Shown piece by piece: positions 33,232 through 45,765 of a stretch of DNA of 64,000 nucleotides. A model generated the notes under the pieces. It searched no databases and was not told where the DNA came from. It saw nothing but the letters and a program-made list of their open reading frames with translations. How positions within the stretch are numbered: the stretch's first letter is position 1; each line of letters starts with the position of its first letter. The position numbers and the translations under genes are program-made. Source of the stretch: Oncomelania hupensis. Lineage: Eukaryota > Mollusca > Gastropoda > Littorinimorpha > Pomatiopsidae. The stretch covers positions 54,443,821-54,507,820 of the forward strand of contig CM072526.1 in NCBI GenBank assembly GCA_036898135.1, read 5' to 3'.

Positions 33232-33274
33232 GTGAATGCCTATTTAGTAATTATGTACTTGTGATTGCCCCTTT

Positions 33275-33284
<10 letters not shown>

Positions 33285-33305
<21 letters not shown>

Positions 33306-33960
33306 ACCTGTAAAACGGCACGAATGAGGAACGGAATTTGCCTTTTTTAGTACAAAATGAGGTAATTTTGTCGTTCCCCGTTTGTCTGCCGTTCCTCATT
33401 TGTTCTAACTACAGTTGCACTTGACGCAAGTGTTCTTTTAGTGCATGTGCACTACAACTACACTTGGGCAAATGTACTTGTAGTGCATAGCAGTGTACTT
33501 TAAGTACATGGCAGTGTAGTTGTAGTGCATCTTCCTCTCCTATAGAGGGCGAAGTAGGTCAAGTTTTGTTCCAGACGGGTAGGATAAGAGCACCGTTTTC
33601 CGAAAAAGTTTGACCTAATTCGTGGCCTCTAAGAGACGATCTAGGTCAAGTTCTGCCAACACGGCTAGGATAAGGAACTTTCCTCGACGATTAGGGTAAG
33701 GCACCCGCCTCGACGGGTAGGTTAAGGCACCTGTTTAAGAAAAGGGTTAGGGTCAGGGCTAGTTGCAGCGCTGCAACTAGCCCTGACCCTAACCCTTTTC
33801 TTGAAGGGGTGCCTTACCCTACCCGTCGAGGCGGGTGCCTTACCCTAATCGTCGAGGAAAATTCCTTATCCTACCCGTGTTTTTTAACAAACTTGACCTA
33901 ATTCGCCCCCTAAGGAGCGCGAAGTAGGTCAATTTACCCCATTTTACACCTCGTACACGC
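33285..33960. repeat. Duplicated unit A with a long palindrome centred at 33769/33770
   Basis: The palindrome core 'gggctagttgcagc|gctgc' continues outward for about 130 bp per arm with few mismatches ('ggttagggtcaggg' / 'ccctgaccctaacc', 'cgacgattagggtaaggc' / 'gccttaccctaatcgtcg', 'aggtcaagtt' / 'aacttgacct'). A left part starts 'tgtgtacctgtaaaacggca' with its own small inverted pair 'aatgaggaacgg' / 'ccgttcctcatt'. A (TG)n lies at each end. Not protein coding. Confidence 0.85.
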
Positions 33961-33999
33961 ATGTGTGTGTGTGTGTGTGTGTGCGTGTGTGTGTGTGGG

Positions 34000-34240
34000 T
34001 AGGTGTGTTGTTGTATAACGACAGAAATGAGAAACGGAATTTACTTTTTCAGTCATAAATGGGGTAATTTGCTCGTTCCTCATTTGTCTCCCGTTCCCCA
34101 TTTGTTTCTAAGTACGCGGGAGTGCTTTTTTAGTGCATGGGAGTGCAGTTGTAGTGCAAAAGAGTGTTTTAAGTACAGAGGAGTGCACTATCCGGGACGG
34201 AGAAAATCCAGCCAATTTTCGGGAAAGTTTGAAGCAAAAA
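34000..34240. repeat. Diverged partial copy of the unit A left part
   Basis: 'gaaatgagaaacggaattta', 'cgttcctcatttgtctcccg' and 'gggagtgcttttttagtgca' match 33315-33500 and 34540-34700, but the palindrome part is missing. It lies between the two full units. Confidence 0.75.
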
Positions 34241-34514
34241 TCGACCTATTTCGTCGCCTATAGTTGACGAACTATGTCAACTTTTTAGACGGAAAGAGCC
34301 AATTTTGACTTAGATTCTTACATTTCTAGAAGAAATTTGCGTTCTTTCCGTCAAAAAAGTGCTTTCCGACTCCTACATTCTAAAATTACCCGATTTGTCA
34401 CCACGCACAAGATTGTGTGTGTGTGTGGGGGGGGGGGGGGGCTGTGTGTGTGTGTGTGTGTGTGTGTCTGTGTGTATGTGTGCGTGTGGTTGTGTGTGTG
34501 TGCGTGTGTGTGTG

Positions 34515-35170
34515 TGTGTGTGTGTACCTGTAAAACGGCACGAATGAGGAACGAAATTTGCCATTTTTAGTACTAAATGAGGTAATTTTGTCGTTCCCCG
34601 TTTGTCTGCCGTTCCTCATTTGTTCTAAGTACACGGGAGTGCTTTTTTAGAGTGCATGGGAGTGCAGTTGTAGTGCATGGGAGTGTTTTTAGTGCAAGGG
34701 AGTGCTCTATCCGGGACGGAGAACTTCCATCCCGTTTTCGAATTTCCTCTGCTATAGAGCGCGAAGTAGGTCATGTTTTGCTCAAAAAAAGTACGTTTTA
34801 GAGCACCGTTTTCTCAATATATTTGCCCTAATTCGGCGCCCCTAAGAGAGGATCTAGGTCAAGTTTTGAACTTTCCTCGACCATTAGGGTAAGGCAGTGC
34901 CTCGACGATTAGGGTAAGGCACCCGTTCCACGAAAGGGTTAGGGTCAGGGCTAGTTGCAGCGCTGCAACTAGCCCTGACCCTAACCCTTGTCTTGAAGGG
35001 GTGCCTTACCCTAATCGTCGAGACGTGTGCCTTACCCCTAATCGTCGAGTAAAATTGCTTATCCTAGCCGTGTTTTTCAACAAACTTGACCTAATTCGCC
35101 GCCTAAGAGGCGCGAAGTAGGTCAAATTACCCCATTTTATACCTCGTACACGCATGTGTGTGTGTGTGTG
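34515..35170. repeat. Duplicated unit B with the same palindrome centred at 34961/34962
   Basis: Same order as unit A, 1.2 kb downstream. Same palindrome core and arms, same left part, same closing 'acctcgtacacgcatgtgtg'. Differences are small substitutions and a shorter left arm. Confidence 0.85.
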
Positions 35171-35189
35171 TGTGTGTGTTCCGTTGTTA

Positions 35190-35330
35190 TATAGTGCTAG
35201 GTGCTGACCGATACAGGATCCAACCCAAGACGCCCGAGGCGCCCACTTGCAACTTTTGGGTGCGTAGTTTAGCGCTCAGAGGATTGAGCACAATCCTGAG
35301 CGACCGGGGATGGTGACCATTGTAATGAAA
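35190..35330 (-). mobile_element. SINE2 fragment
   Basis: Inverted 3' half: 'gctgaccgatacaggatcc', 'gaggcgcccacttgcaac'. Confidence 0.7.
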
Positions 35331-36186
35331 AGTTATTTCATTTTTGGACATATCACTCGAGATAATATAGAATTATTATTTTCTTCTAAACTGAGAAGTA
35401 AAGAATAATTGTAGTTGTTTATATTATGTGAAGTTACTGTATATTAAATATGAATGATAGTAAAAGGACATCTAGTCAAGAATCTATGACCTCACAATAA
35501 AAGTGACGTATTCTTAGAGCAGCCATTTTTTGTTGTGAAGACTTTTGACGTAGTACTCTTCTCATATTGGTGAGACGTAAAGTTGGTATTGACAACGAAG
35601 TACACAGGTATTTCATCGTAGGCATATTTGTTTACCAACACTTGTGACTCAGACTTCAAAGCGAGAGGACCACACCCTCCGAGCTCTGCTTTTTAACGGT
35701 CGAAAACCGTCATCCAAATATTGGGAAATCGGAACGTTCAAGCTAGGCTTCGTCATCTTTTTTTCCTTCGGCGACGTGTTGTTGAGGATAATATCACAGA
35801 GAACCGTTTGGACACATTTTGCTGGAAGAATATTGACAAGATTGATGCCAGAGATGGAAGACAGCCGGGAGCAGACGATGTCGAACGTAGACCTGTTGCA
35901 GCCATAGCCACTGTCTACTTCGATGTCCTGTAACTCGTCTTTGAGAGAAGAGCGCTGATCACATTGTCCACTGACGATCTGAGGGTCGAATTGCTACGAA
36001 CTGAAGAGGTCTTGTAACTGGTGGGTGAAACTCTAGGAATAAAATAAATCGTAGAGAGTCTAGTTCTATACTTGGATACTATCATTTGTAAGAGAATTGT
36101 TTCGTCTAATTATGGGTAATTAATTAACGGAACGATTTTTAATGTGTAGGTATAATTTTGGTTGCAGAAGGTGCAACACAAAATAA
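35331..36186. other. Intergenic, no gene seen
   Basis: Two overlapping open frames around 35640-35930 on the plus strand have no splice or family support. Confidence 0.35.
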
Positions 36187-36188
36187 TA

Positions 36189-36906
36189 GGGGTCTTTCGG
36201 AACGGGTAAAAGTGAAAGTGATTGTGTGTTCGTTTCGTCCAACGAGAGGCACGCCGGGAGATTCTTACGCCGCGTTACGAAACGAAACGAACGTGTTTCT
36301 GTGCGCTTTCGATTCCAGCACCTAGTTTCGTTGTGATTTTATTGAGCACACACAGGGCAGGCCCAGAGGCAGAGCACTATTATGCCTACGTAAGGCTTCT
36401 TCTAACAAATCATGATTTGACACGAATGTAACGATTAGGTTGAACTTTAAAGATGGATTAGTGCTCTAACATTGAAGATATTTTACATTCTAGCTTCGAG
36501 TTTCATTTTTGTCACATAAAACAGTTTTTGGACTGCTGATTGGTGATACAGAATAGATAGATTCTAGACAGCCATGACGGCTTTTCAGTAGCTCGTTTGA
36601 AAATACGTTTTAAGTCTGAGACCGAGTTTAGATCCCCATTATTCCTTCTAAAATGGTTGAGTAATGTACCATATACAAATTCAAATCATTTTTGGACATT
36701 TTACAAACGATTTAATAACCAAAATGTACTCACTAACATTAGTTCGTGGAAATCAGGTTTTCCACGAAGTTTTATTCCTTGTGGTAGGCAGACTTCGTGA
36801 CCTTTCACCACGGGAAGTTAAAGCGTCACATAAATTGCTGACGTCACAACAATAAGTAGTCCCGATTCACATTCACTTTCACTTTCACCCGCTTTCGAAA
36901 GATCCC
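36189..36906. mobile_element. 718-bp MITE with ~35-bp terminal inverted repeats and TA target duplication
   Basis: The left end is ggggtctttcggaacgggta followed by aaagtgaaagtg; the right end is its inverse, cactttcactttcacccg and on to cgaaagatccc. TA is present just outside both ends (36187-36188, 36907-36908). The TA site suggests the Tc1/mariner group (inference). No transposase frame. Confidence 0.75.
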
Positions 36907-37864
36907 TAATGTGTCGTTCTTTTCGTACGGGAATCGCAATGAAAATAAATTATGTAATTTTCTAGATCATCTAAGTTTCGAAATGTTGTTGTTTATATTC
37001 ATTTAATTTATGCATTAAGTGAGGGATCCTTGCGGGTAAATAAATGGTAATTATTTACACAATGACGATGATTATAATTGAAGAAGTTGTGATTGCGAGT
37101 TGCGCAATACGAACTGTTAGCCGGTTGCCATGGAGTAACCGTTTTCTTGGAGATTGCGTCTTCGATAATAGAAATACATTTGAATGAATTATTAATGGTC
37201 TGTTCGCGCAATGCTCTTGTGTTAAATGTAAATAAATAATTGTTGAGTTGGATGATTTGATAATTTAGGGCCAGGATTTTCATTTTCATTGATTATCGCC
37301 AAGAGGCTGATTGTAAATAATAAAATCGCTTTCCAAGCGAATAACCTGGCAACCGTTATAATAGGGGTTTCGTGATACTCACCTGTGCTTCGATAATACA
37401 GGTGGGACCTCTTACCTTTTCTCTTCTCACCTTTATCCTGGAACTTCACCTTATTTCCACGGGTGTGATGTTACTATCTATTTGGAAGGGCTACAGTCAA
37501 GTCACCTATGAAGAACCACGACTGTATCCGTTCCAAGTGTTGAGGAACTCTACCAGAGACTAACCTGTGTGTGATACGATCGCGTGCACAGACTTACCCT
37601 CGTCGAACTGGGTTATGTATTTTTTAACTTGAAATTGCCTACCTTTCGAGGAAGGGGATTTTATTATGACTAGTAAATATTGTTCATTTTCTGTGACAGT
37701 ATTTTATCTTCTTTTTATATGTAAAAGAAGAGTTTGATAGCGAGCGGAAGTTTATGTATTGAGCCACTACACGCATTAACATCTTGCAACATAACATCTT
37801 TAAACTTTCTGCTTATAACAAAAATAAATCAAACAATAAACGCAACAACCATTAAGGGACCTTA

Positions 37865-37985
37865 AAGCGCGTGCTGGGTGTATTTGTGTAGCCGGTATTT
37901 GTGTAGTCTAGGTCACGAGCGTCAGGATCTTTAAGGTCCGTCTCATGGAAGGCGTGCATGCACAGACTAGACCTAGGCTTGTGCT
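37865..37985 (-). mobile_element. SINE2 fragment
   Basis: 'gtgctgggtgtatttgtgta', 'gagcgtcaggatctttaa' and 'gcacagactagacc' match the 5' half of SINE2, inverted. Confidence 0.75.
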
Positions 37986-38059
37986 TTCCTCCCAAGGAGA
38001 ACGATCCGGCTTTTCCAACAATATAGACATGCCTGTAATGTAAACAAACCCTTTACCTT

Positions 38060-39266
<1,207 letters not shown>

Positions 39267-40199
39267 AAAAAAGTACGATCTATGACCGTCAGATTATACA
39301 TTTTAATAATTTTTGGATGGACATAAAATGCTAAAGTGTGATAAAGCACTTCGATTAAAAAAATCTATTGTTCATAATTAAAGTGCTTTAAAAATACAAA
39401 ATATTCTTGTTTTATATTTTAAAATTGGTTTTAAGAAAGATAATTGTTGTAGTGCTGGGTACTTTCAGCACGCGTGAATTGTTACCTCCCTTGACATAAA
39501 CCGGTTATTAGGAGTTACCAGTTATTAGGAGTCACCAGTAAACCTTTTTTACCTGTCAACATTTTAGGCCACTTAAAGGGCCATGTCAGGCTTATTTTGG
39601 TGTAAAAAACGCGTTTATTTGGCGTGACTTAGATTAACCAGACAGATGCATGTTGTAGGAAATTGTTTTCTCACCTTCCCTCACAGTGTTCAGTTTATTT
39701 CGGAATCGTTTGGGGCCATAATCGGACGAATTTTGTGGCTGAAGCGAAGCGTTTTCACCCTCCGATCAGGCTGCCATTTGATCTCGTACGTTTGCGAGGT
39801 TTAGAAAGTGGTGAATTGTGGGTAAAAATTCCGATGACGTCACAATACGGAGCATGCCTACACAAGCCTACAGTCTGCAGAGAGTGTGGTCTGCAGAGCT
39901 CCTTTGATTATGCTTTGTTGTTCTTGCTCGCTAATGTATATATTGATTAAAAGTTCATGTGAGAATCGTAATTTAGTACAGCTGTGTTTGTGAAGTTCAG
40001 TTTGAGCTTTACTCCTCACAACAATACATATGTACCGTGTATCATTCTGTATACACGAATGTGTTATGATGGAGAGACACGGAATTTTCACTTGTGAATC
40101 AAGTGTGATTACTAAAAAAAAATAAATAAAATAATAATAATAAAAACAAATTTCACGAGAGAAATGCATGTGCCAAAATGATGGGTTGTGTATTACAAG

Positions 40200-40545
40200 A
40201 TAGAATTTTATTGACTTCTCCTGTGTGGTGTCAGTGTTTCCCCCCCCCCCCCTCCTCCCACTCCACTCTGTGGGGGTGCAGAGGGTTTCTGTATAAATAG
40301 TATCCCCCCTTTCTGGAAATTTAGTGTTTTAAATTTCCACTGTCACTGTCTTTCTTATTTGTTCTTTCTCATTCCTACTCTGTTCTATCAATCTACTACA
40401 TGTATCCTCTTCACTAGACCAGTCACCTACCTTTTTTCTTGAAAACTCTCTCACAACTCCTCATTTGGGTATGGGGTCTGTTGGGTCAGTTTGGGGATAT
40501 TGGATGCTTTCGGCCAAATGGTCACCAGAGCTTCATACATGTGCA
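40200..40545 (+). mobile_element. Old R700 fragment, plus orientation
   Basis: 'gtataaatagtatccccc', 'ctggaaatttagtg', 'cactgtcactgtctttct' and 'ggggtctgttgggtcag' match the R700 sense strand with many changes. It lies directly 5' of the RNase H LINE fragment. Confidence 0.7.
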
Positions 40546-40549
40546 CATA

Positions 40550-40713
40550 TTGATATTGGCTATAGCCAAACTAAAAAAGAGGATAATCCTAATATATTAG
40601 TTACTGAGGTAAAAAAAAAAAAAAAGAATATTGAAAGTAGGCTAATTACAAAAACCATATATGCATATTTTTACTGATGGATCAGTTTTAGATTCTTCGG
40701 ATAGTGGATCAGC
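40550..40713 (+). pseudogene. LINE RNase H fragment, part 1 (before the insertion)
   Basis: The last frame reads HIFTDGSVLDSSDSGSAY; TDGS is the first catalytic motif of RNase H in LINEs of the I/Jockey type. The linker before it (IESRLITKTIYA) is one frame off beside a 15-A run, so an indel occurred there. The frame resumes at 45075. Confidence 0.75.
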
Positions 40714-41162
40714 ATATCGTCGGTGTCCATTCAAAACCTCGTATGTCCAAAAATACAGTTTTGAGAAAAATGAAAAAAACTGTTTTAAAAAATCAGATGT
40801 CACCAAAACAAATGGTTTTAGTATAATTTGTATTCAGTATTGAACAGGAAATTTGGCAGTAATAGTGACAAGATTTAGAGCGCAAGCTTGTTTGAGAAAT
40901 AGACAAAAATGTTCACATACGAGGTTTTTACTATTTTGTATGAGCTGGAAGTTGCAACTTACGAGGTTTTGACTGTTTTGCTTGAGCTTGAAGTTGCAAG
41001 TTATAAGGATTAGTCACAATAGCAAACAACAAAGGAAACATTAATACAAAATAAAAGACCGAAAAATGCAGTTGAAAACATTGTCAAAGTTGTTTTATTC
41101 AATAATGCAGACACAACCCTTGTCTTTACAAAATTGAAATAGGCTTATAGGCCATTGATAGA

Positions 41163-41291
41163 TTAACACTGTAACACCCAGCAATCAATGAACGCGTTGT
41201 TGCATTCATCACTGACATAATAATGTCCTTCTGACCAGTAGGCTACAAGCCCTGTACTTAAAGTAGCACGAAATCCTTTCTCGGAAATTTC
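41163..41291 (-). CDS. Possible terminal exon inside the TIR element
   Basis: The acceptor atttcacag begins a 42-codon phase 0 frame (EISEKGFRATLSTGLVAYWS, then SDECNNAFIDCWVLQC) and a TAA stop at 41165-41163. It looks coding: good codon sense and a clean acceptor. It could be the 3' exon of the element's transposase or of a captured gene. The rest of the gene would have been split by the LINE. Not recognised as any family. Confidence 0.35.
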   Translation of the reverse strand, partial: EISEKGFRATLSTGLVAYWSEGHYYVSDECNNAFIDCWVLQC

Positions 41292-41339
41292 CTGTGAAAT
41301 GAATTATAAGATGTAAGCTAAGTAACACATTACACTTAT

Positions 41340-41547
41340 GTGAAGTTTTTATTACCATAACATAACAGTCTAAAAGAACTTTTATTACCATAGCATAATA
41401 GTCTAAATTAACTTTCATTAACGTAATAGTCTTAATTAACTGTTATTACCGTAACGGTTTAAATGGACTTTTATTACCATAATAAATGAACGTTTACTAC
41501 CAAAAGTCTAAATGAACATTTATTACCAAAATATAAGCCTAAATGAA
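41340..41547. repeat. ~38-bp degenerate tandem repeat
   Basis: Units around 'taaatgaacttttattacca' repeat five or six times just before the LINE begins. Probably part of the TIR element. Confidence 0.65.
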
Positions 41548-44475
41548 CCACCATCGGCTCATGGAATGTTCGGACCATGTACGAATCAGGAAAGACGGCA
41601 CAGGTCGCAGCTGAGATGAGGAATAATGACCTGACCGTGTTAGGCATCAGCGAGACACGATGGACCCAAGCTGGACAAAGGCGACTGATGACAGGAGAAC
41701 TATTGCTGTACTCCGGGCACGAAGAAAACAATGCACCCCACACGCAGGGAGTAGGCTTTATGTTGTCCAATCAGGCAAAGAGGGCACTTATAGGATAAGA
41801 GGCCCATGGCCCCAGGATCATCACAGCATTCTTCCATACCAAGATGAGGAAGATCAAGATGAACCTTGTCCAGTTCTATGCTCCACCGAACGACAGTGAA
41901 GAGGATTGTTAAAGACCATTTCTACAGCAGACTACAGAAAATCCTTGAGACCTACCCAGACAAGGACATCGCCATCCTCATGGGAGATGTCAATGCCAAG
42001 ATTGGGTCTAACAACACCGGTTACGAACCAGTTATGGGCACCCACGCCTTAGGAGTAATGAATGAGAATGGAGAGAGATTTGCGGATCTGTGTGCACTCA
42101 ACAACCTATAGTCATCGGAGGCAGCATCTTTCCTCACAAGCGAATCCACAAGAGTACATGGGTATCTCTAGACAATGCGACAGAGAACCAGATCGACCAC
42201 ATCTGCATTAGCAAGAAATTCCGAAGATCCCTGCAAGACGTTAGAGTGAGAAGAGGAGCAGACGTGGCGTCCGACCATCACTTGGTGGTGGCGAAACTGA
42301 AGCTGAAGTTGAAGAGGACATTCGTCAGGCAGAAGAATGAAGTACAACATCAGCCTTCTGAAAGACCCAAAGACAAAAGAACAGTTTATTCTGGCGCTAA
42401 GGAACAGGTTCGAAGTGCTTCAGGAATTATTTGAAGAAGAAGAAGTGTACTCAACAGGTGGCAGAAAGTGAAAGAGACACTAAGATCCTCATGCCAAGAA
42501 GTTGTGGGGCCAAAGAAACATCAACTGAAAGAGGGGATCACAGCAGAGACCTTGGTCAAGATAGAAGAAAGAAAGAAGAGGAAGGCAACAGTCAACAACA
42601 GCAGAACCAGAGCAGCTAAGGCCAAGGCCCAAGAAGACTACACAGGAGCCCATAGAGAAGTGAAAAGAAGCATCAAAAAAGATAAGAAGGCCGACGCGGA
42701 TGGACTGGCAGCTGAAGCGGAACAGGCAGCGTACAGCGGCAATATGAAACAGTTGTACGACACCACTAAGCGACTCTCCGGAAAGTTCAGCAAACCAGAA
42801 AGACCTGTTAGGGACAAGCAGGGAAACACCATGAACAGTATAGACAAGCAGTTGAACAGATGGGCTGAACACTTTGATGAACTTCTGAATAAACCAGCAC
42901 CAACGAATTCCCCTGTCATTGAACCAGCCAATGTGGATCTTCCAATCAACTGTGAGAAACCGACCAAGGAAGAGATCAAGAAGGCCATCACCCTGATGAA
43001 GAACGGAAAGGCCGCTGGACCAGACGACATCCCAGCAGAGGCTCTAAACGCGGACTTGGAAGCATCAGTGGAGATGCTGTACCCACTCTTTGAGAGGATC
43101 TGGGAGGAAGAAGATGTTCCGGCAGACTGGAAGGAAGATTACCTGATCAAGCTTCCCAAGAAATATGACCTCAGCAACTAACAACTACAGGGGCATCACA
43201 CTTCTATCTGTGCCTGGGAAGGTCTTCAACCGGGTCCTTTTGGAAAGGATGAAGGATACTGTCGAACCACAGTTACGAGACGAGCAGGCAGGCTTCCGAC
43301 AGAATAGATCCTGCACGGACCAGATAGCAACGCTCCGCATCATCGTGGAGCAGTCCCTGGAATGGAACTCGCCATTGTATATCAACTTCGTCGATTATGA
43401 GAAGGCGTTTGACAGCGTGGATCGAGATACCCTCTGGAAGCTCCTTCGACACTACAGCATCCCAACCAAGATGGTCAATCTGATCAGGAACTCCTATGAC
43501 GGCATGTCCTGCAGAGTTATCCATGGCAGACAGCTCACAGACAACTTCCAGGTGAAAACCGGAGTCCGACAAGGGTGCTTGTTGTCACTTTTCCCCTTCC
43601 TCATCGCCATAGATTGGGCTATGAAGATGTCCACCAGGGAAAGTAGGAACGGAATCCAATGGAATGTGGAACCAGCTCGAGGACCTGGACTTCGCTGACG
43701 ACCTTGCTCTTCTTTCCCATAGCCCACAGCAGATGCTAGAGAAGACAAATGCAGTGGCGGCCACATCGTCGGAGGTCGGCCTCAACATCCACAAGGACAA
43801 GAGCAAGATCCTGAAGATCAACTCCATCAGTACCGAACCAGTCATCGTGAATGGAAGTCCCTTGGAAGAAGTGCAGTACTTCACCTACCTGGGTAGCATC
43901 ATTGATCAGCAGGGCGGCACAGATGCGAATGTGAAGGCTAGGATCGACAAAGCAAGAGCTGTCTTCATTCAGCTCAAGAACATCTGGACCTCCAGAGAGC
44001 TGTCTTTGGCCACCAAGATACGGGTATTCAACTCCAATGTGAAGTCAGTCTTACTGTATGGAGCAGAGACATGGAGGACAACCAAGACCACCATCAAAAA
44101 AGTACAGTCCTTCATCAACAGTTGCCGCAGAAGGATTCCCCAGATCCGCTGGCCCGACACCATCAGCAACGCCAACCTTTGAAAAGGACCTGCCAACTCC
44201 CTGCTGAAGATGAAATCAGGAAAAGGAGATGGGGCTGGATAGGGTATACCCTACGCAAACCAGCGACGAACGTCACCCGGCAAGCGCTGAAGTGGAACCC
44301 CCAGGGAAAGCAAAAGACAGGACGTCCAAGGAACACCTGGCGACGCGACCTCGAGGCCGACACCACCAAGATGGGCTACACCTGGAGTCAGTTAGAAAGA
44401 ATGGCATAGGACAGAGGACTCTGGAGAGCTGTTGTTGGCGGCCCATACCCTGGCAGGGGTGACGGGCATTAAACT
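41548..44475 (+). pseudogene. RTE-like LINE (endonuclease plus reverse transcriptase), broken
   Basis: The endonuclease (41553-42330) shows SWNVRTM, ISETRW, GDVNAKIG, NQIDHI and SDHHLVVA. The reverse transcriptase (42900-44180) shows NNYRGITLLS, DEQAGFR, VDYEKAFDS, GVRQGCLLS and FADDLALL. A C-terminal zinc-finger-like/Trp-rich end ([23 protein letters not shown]) follows to 44455. Several frameshifts and stops break it (near 41800, 41885, 42110, 42435, 43180, 43665, 44180). This is the type often mis-annotated as craniofacial development protein 2-like. It is truncated at the extreme 5' end and has no clear tail. Confidence 0.85.
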
Positions 44476-44696
44476 AAAAACACACAATATTATTCTGTAT
44501 TCTTTTGTAAATTATTTAGAATTATGCCACAGTATGCCTTTGACTGCACTCATTCAGTGTCAGATTTAGTCACAGAGTGTGATATAACGTGCCTGTTCGT
44601 TTATTCCTGAAGAGTAATATGGAGAAGATCTGGAAGATATCAATCTAGAAGAAATCATGATTGAATAAAAGTACAACATGTATCATCAGTACTCAC

Positions 44697-44732
44697 CAAA
44701 ATGTAGAAAAAATTACCAGAAGCAGCTGACAT
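44697..44732 (-). CDS. Possible first exon inside the TIR element
   Basis: An ATG at 44732 gives MSAASGNFFYIL and ends at a strong donor (TTTTG/gtgagtact), phase 0. That phase fits the exon at 41291. It lies about 340 bp inside the right end, where a transposase start would be expected. Middle exons were not identified on either side of the LINE. Confidence 0.3.
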
Positions 44733-45074
44733 TTCCACGATGACAATAACAAAAACCGCGTAAGTGACGTCAACTCAACTTCTTAGCGCGTCATTAATTT
44801 GACTGAAACCTCGTAAGTTGAGTTACAAGGTTTTAGAAATTTATTCCAAATGATAAAAACCTCGTAAGTGAGATACGAGATTTTGATACAAATCGTTTGA
44901 CCTGTTGGGACATACGAGGTTTTGATATTTTGTATTACTGATGCTTTCTAACTGAGCTATGAATTCCGAGCTTCTGATAAAAAAAAGCGCAAAAATTCAA
45001 GGGACATAACCATGAAAAGATTGCAAAAACTACTTTTTCGGAGTTACGAGGTTTTGAATGGACACCGACGATAT

Positions 45075-45765
45075 ATTATTCCTGAAATAAATATCAGAAG
45101 GTCATATTATTTAGGAAAGGGATTTTCTATATTTACAGCTGAGCTTTATGCTATTTTAGTGGCTTTACATTTCATCATGACGTCACCTTTAGAATTATTT
45201 TGTATATTTGTTTGGGTTGATTCAAAAGCAGTTCTGTATGCATTAAAACAGTGGAACTGTAAAGACAGACGGGAGCTTATCTATGAGAAATTAAACTTTA
45301 TGATACACTGTGTGATTTCTAGAGGAATAAACATTGATTTCTGTTGGGTTCCATCACATTGCGGAATTCATTGGAATGAGGTATGCGACAGATTAGCTAA
45401 GGAGGGAGCACAAAGGTCATCAGATTCTATAACTATAACAAATTTAAATATGTGTAATCATGAAATGTTTTCTTTACTAGAAAAGGCAGTGTATCATGAT
45501 AATAATATTAAAAAATATATCTATACTGAATTGTTCAAGACCACTTTCTAAATTAATATATAAATTAAGAATGAATGCATTTAGCAATAAGTACTCAGTA
45601 GATGTTAAATGTATATATAATACAAGTCTATCAGTACATCACCTTCTCGTTGACTGCTCAGTTTTAAGAGATATATTTAAAGTAAATGGACTGAACTCGC
45701 TACTTTCGCTTCAGATTGCTGGTTGTGACGTCACAGCCATGGGCTTGCCGCCGCGGGGATTTTGA
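45075..45765 (+). pseudogene. LINE RNase H fragment, part 2, and C-terminal Cys-His end
   Basis: The frame resumes with IPEINIRRSYYL, then FSIFTAELYAILVALHF (Glu of RNase H), VWVDSKAVL (Asp) and WVPSHCGI (His) to NEVCDRLAKEGA (last Asp). The order and spacing are those of LINE RNase H. A frameshift near 45545 leads to KLRMNAFSNK and a CxxxxSVHHLLVDC zinc-knuckle-like end. The 3' end merges with the TTAA element arm near 45710-45765. Confidence 0.82.

Larger units (their letters stand above)
40718..45070. mobile_element. DNA transposon with perfect ~30-bp inverted ends and sub-terminal 'acgaggtttt' repeats
   Basis: The inverted ends 40714-40743 and 45045-45074 are exact; the core is 'ggtgtccattcaaaacctcg'. 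The outer ATAT is a palindrome, so the target duplication could be TA or ATAT. 'acatacgaggtttt'-type motifs repeat near both ends (40916, 40959; inverse at 44809, 44859; direct at 44911, 45043). The insertion splits the RNase H frame exactly; removing it with one ATAT restores reading. It contains a LINE (41548-44475). Superfamily not assigned. Confidence 0.75.

Noticed and set aside
33740..33800. Telomere-like TTAGGG repeats
   Set aside because: 'ggttagggtcaggg' is part of the palindrome and does not repeat as TTAGGG units.
37008..37563. Short frames on both strands near 37.0-37.5 kb
   Set aside because: No splice sites in matching phase and no recognisable peptide.
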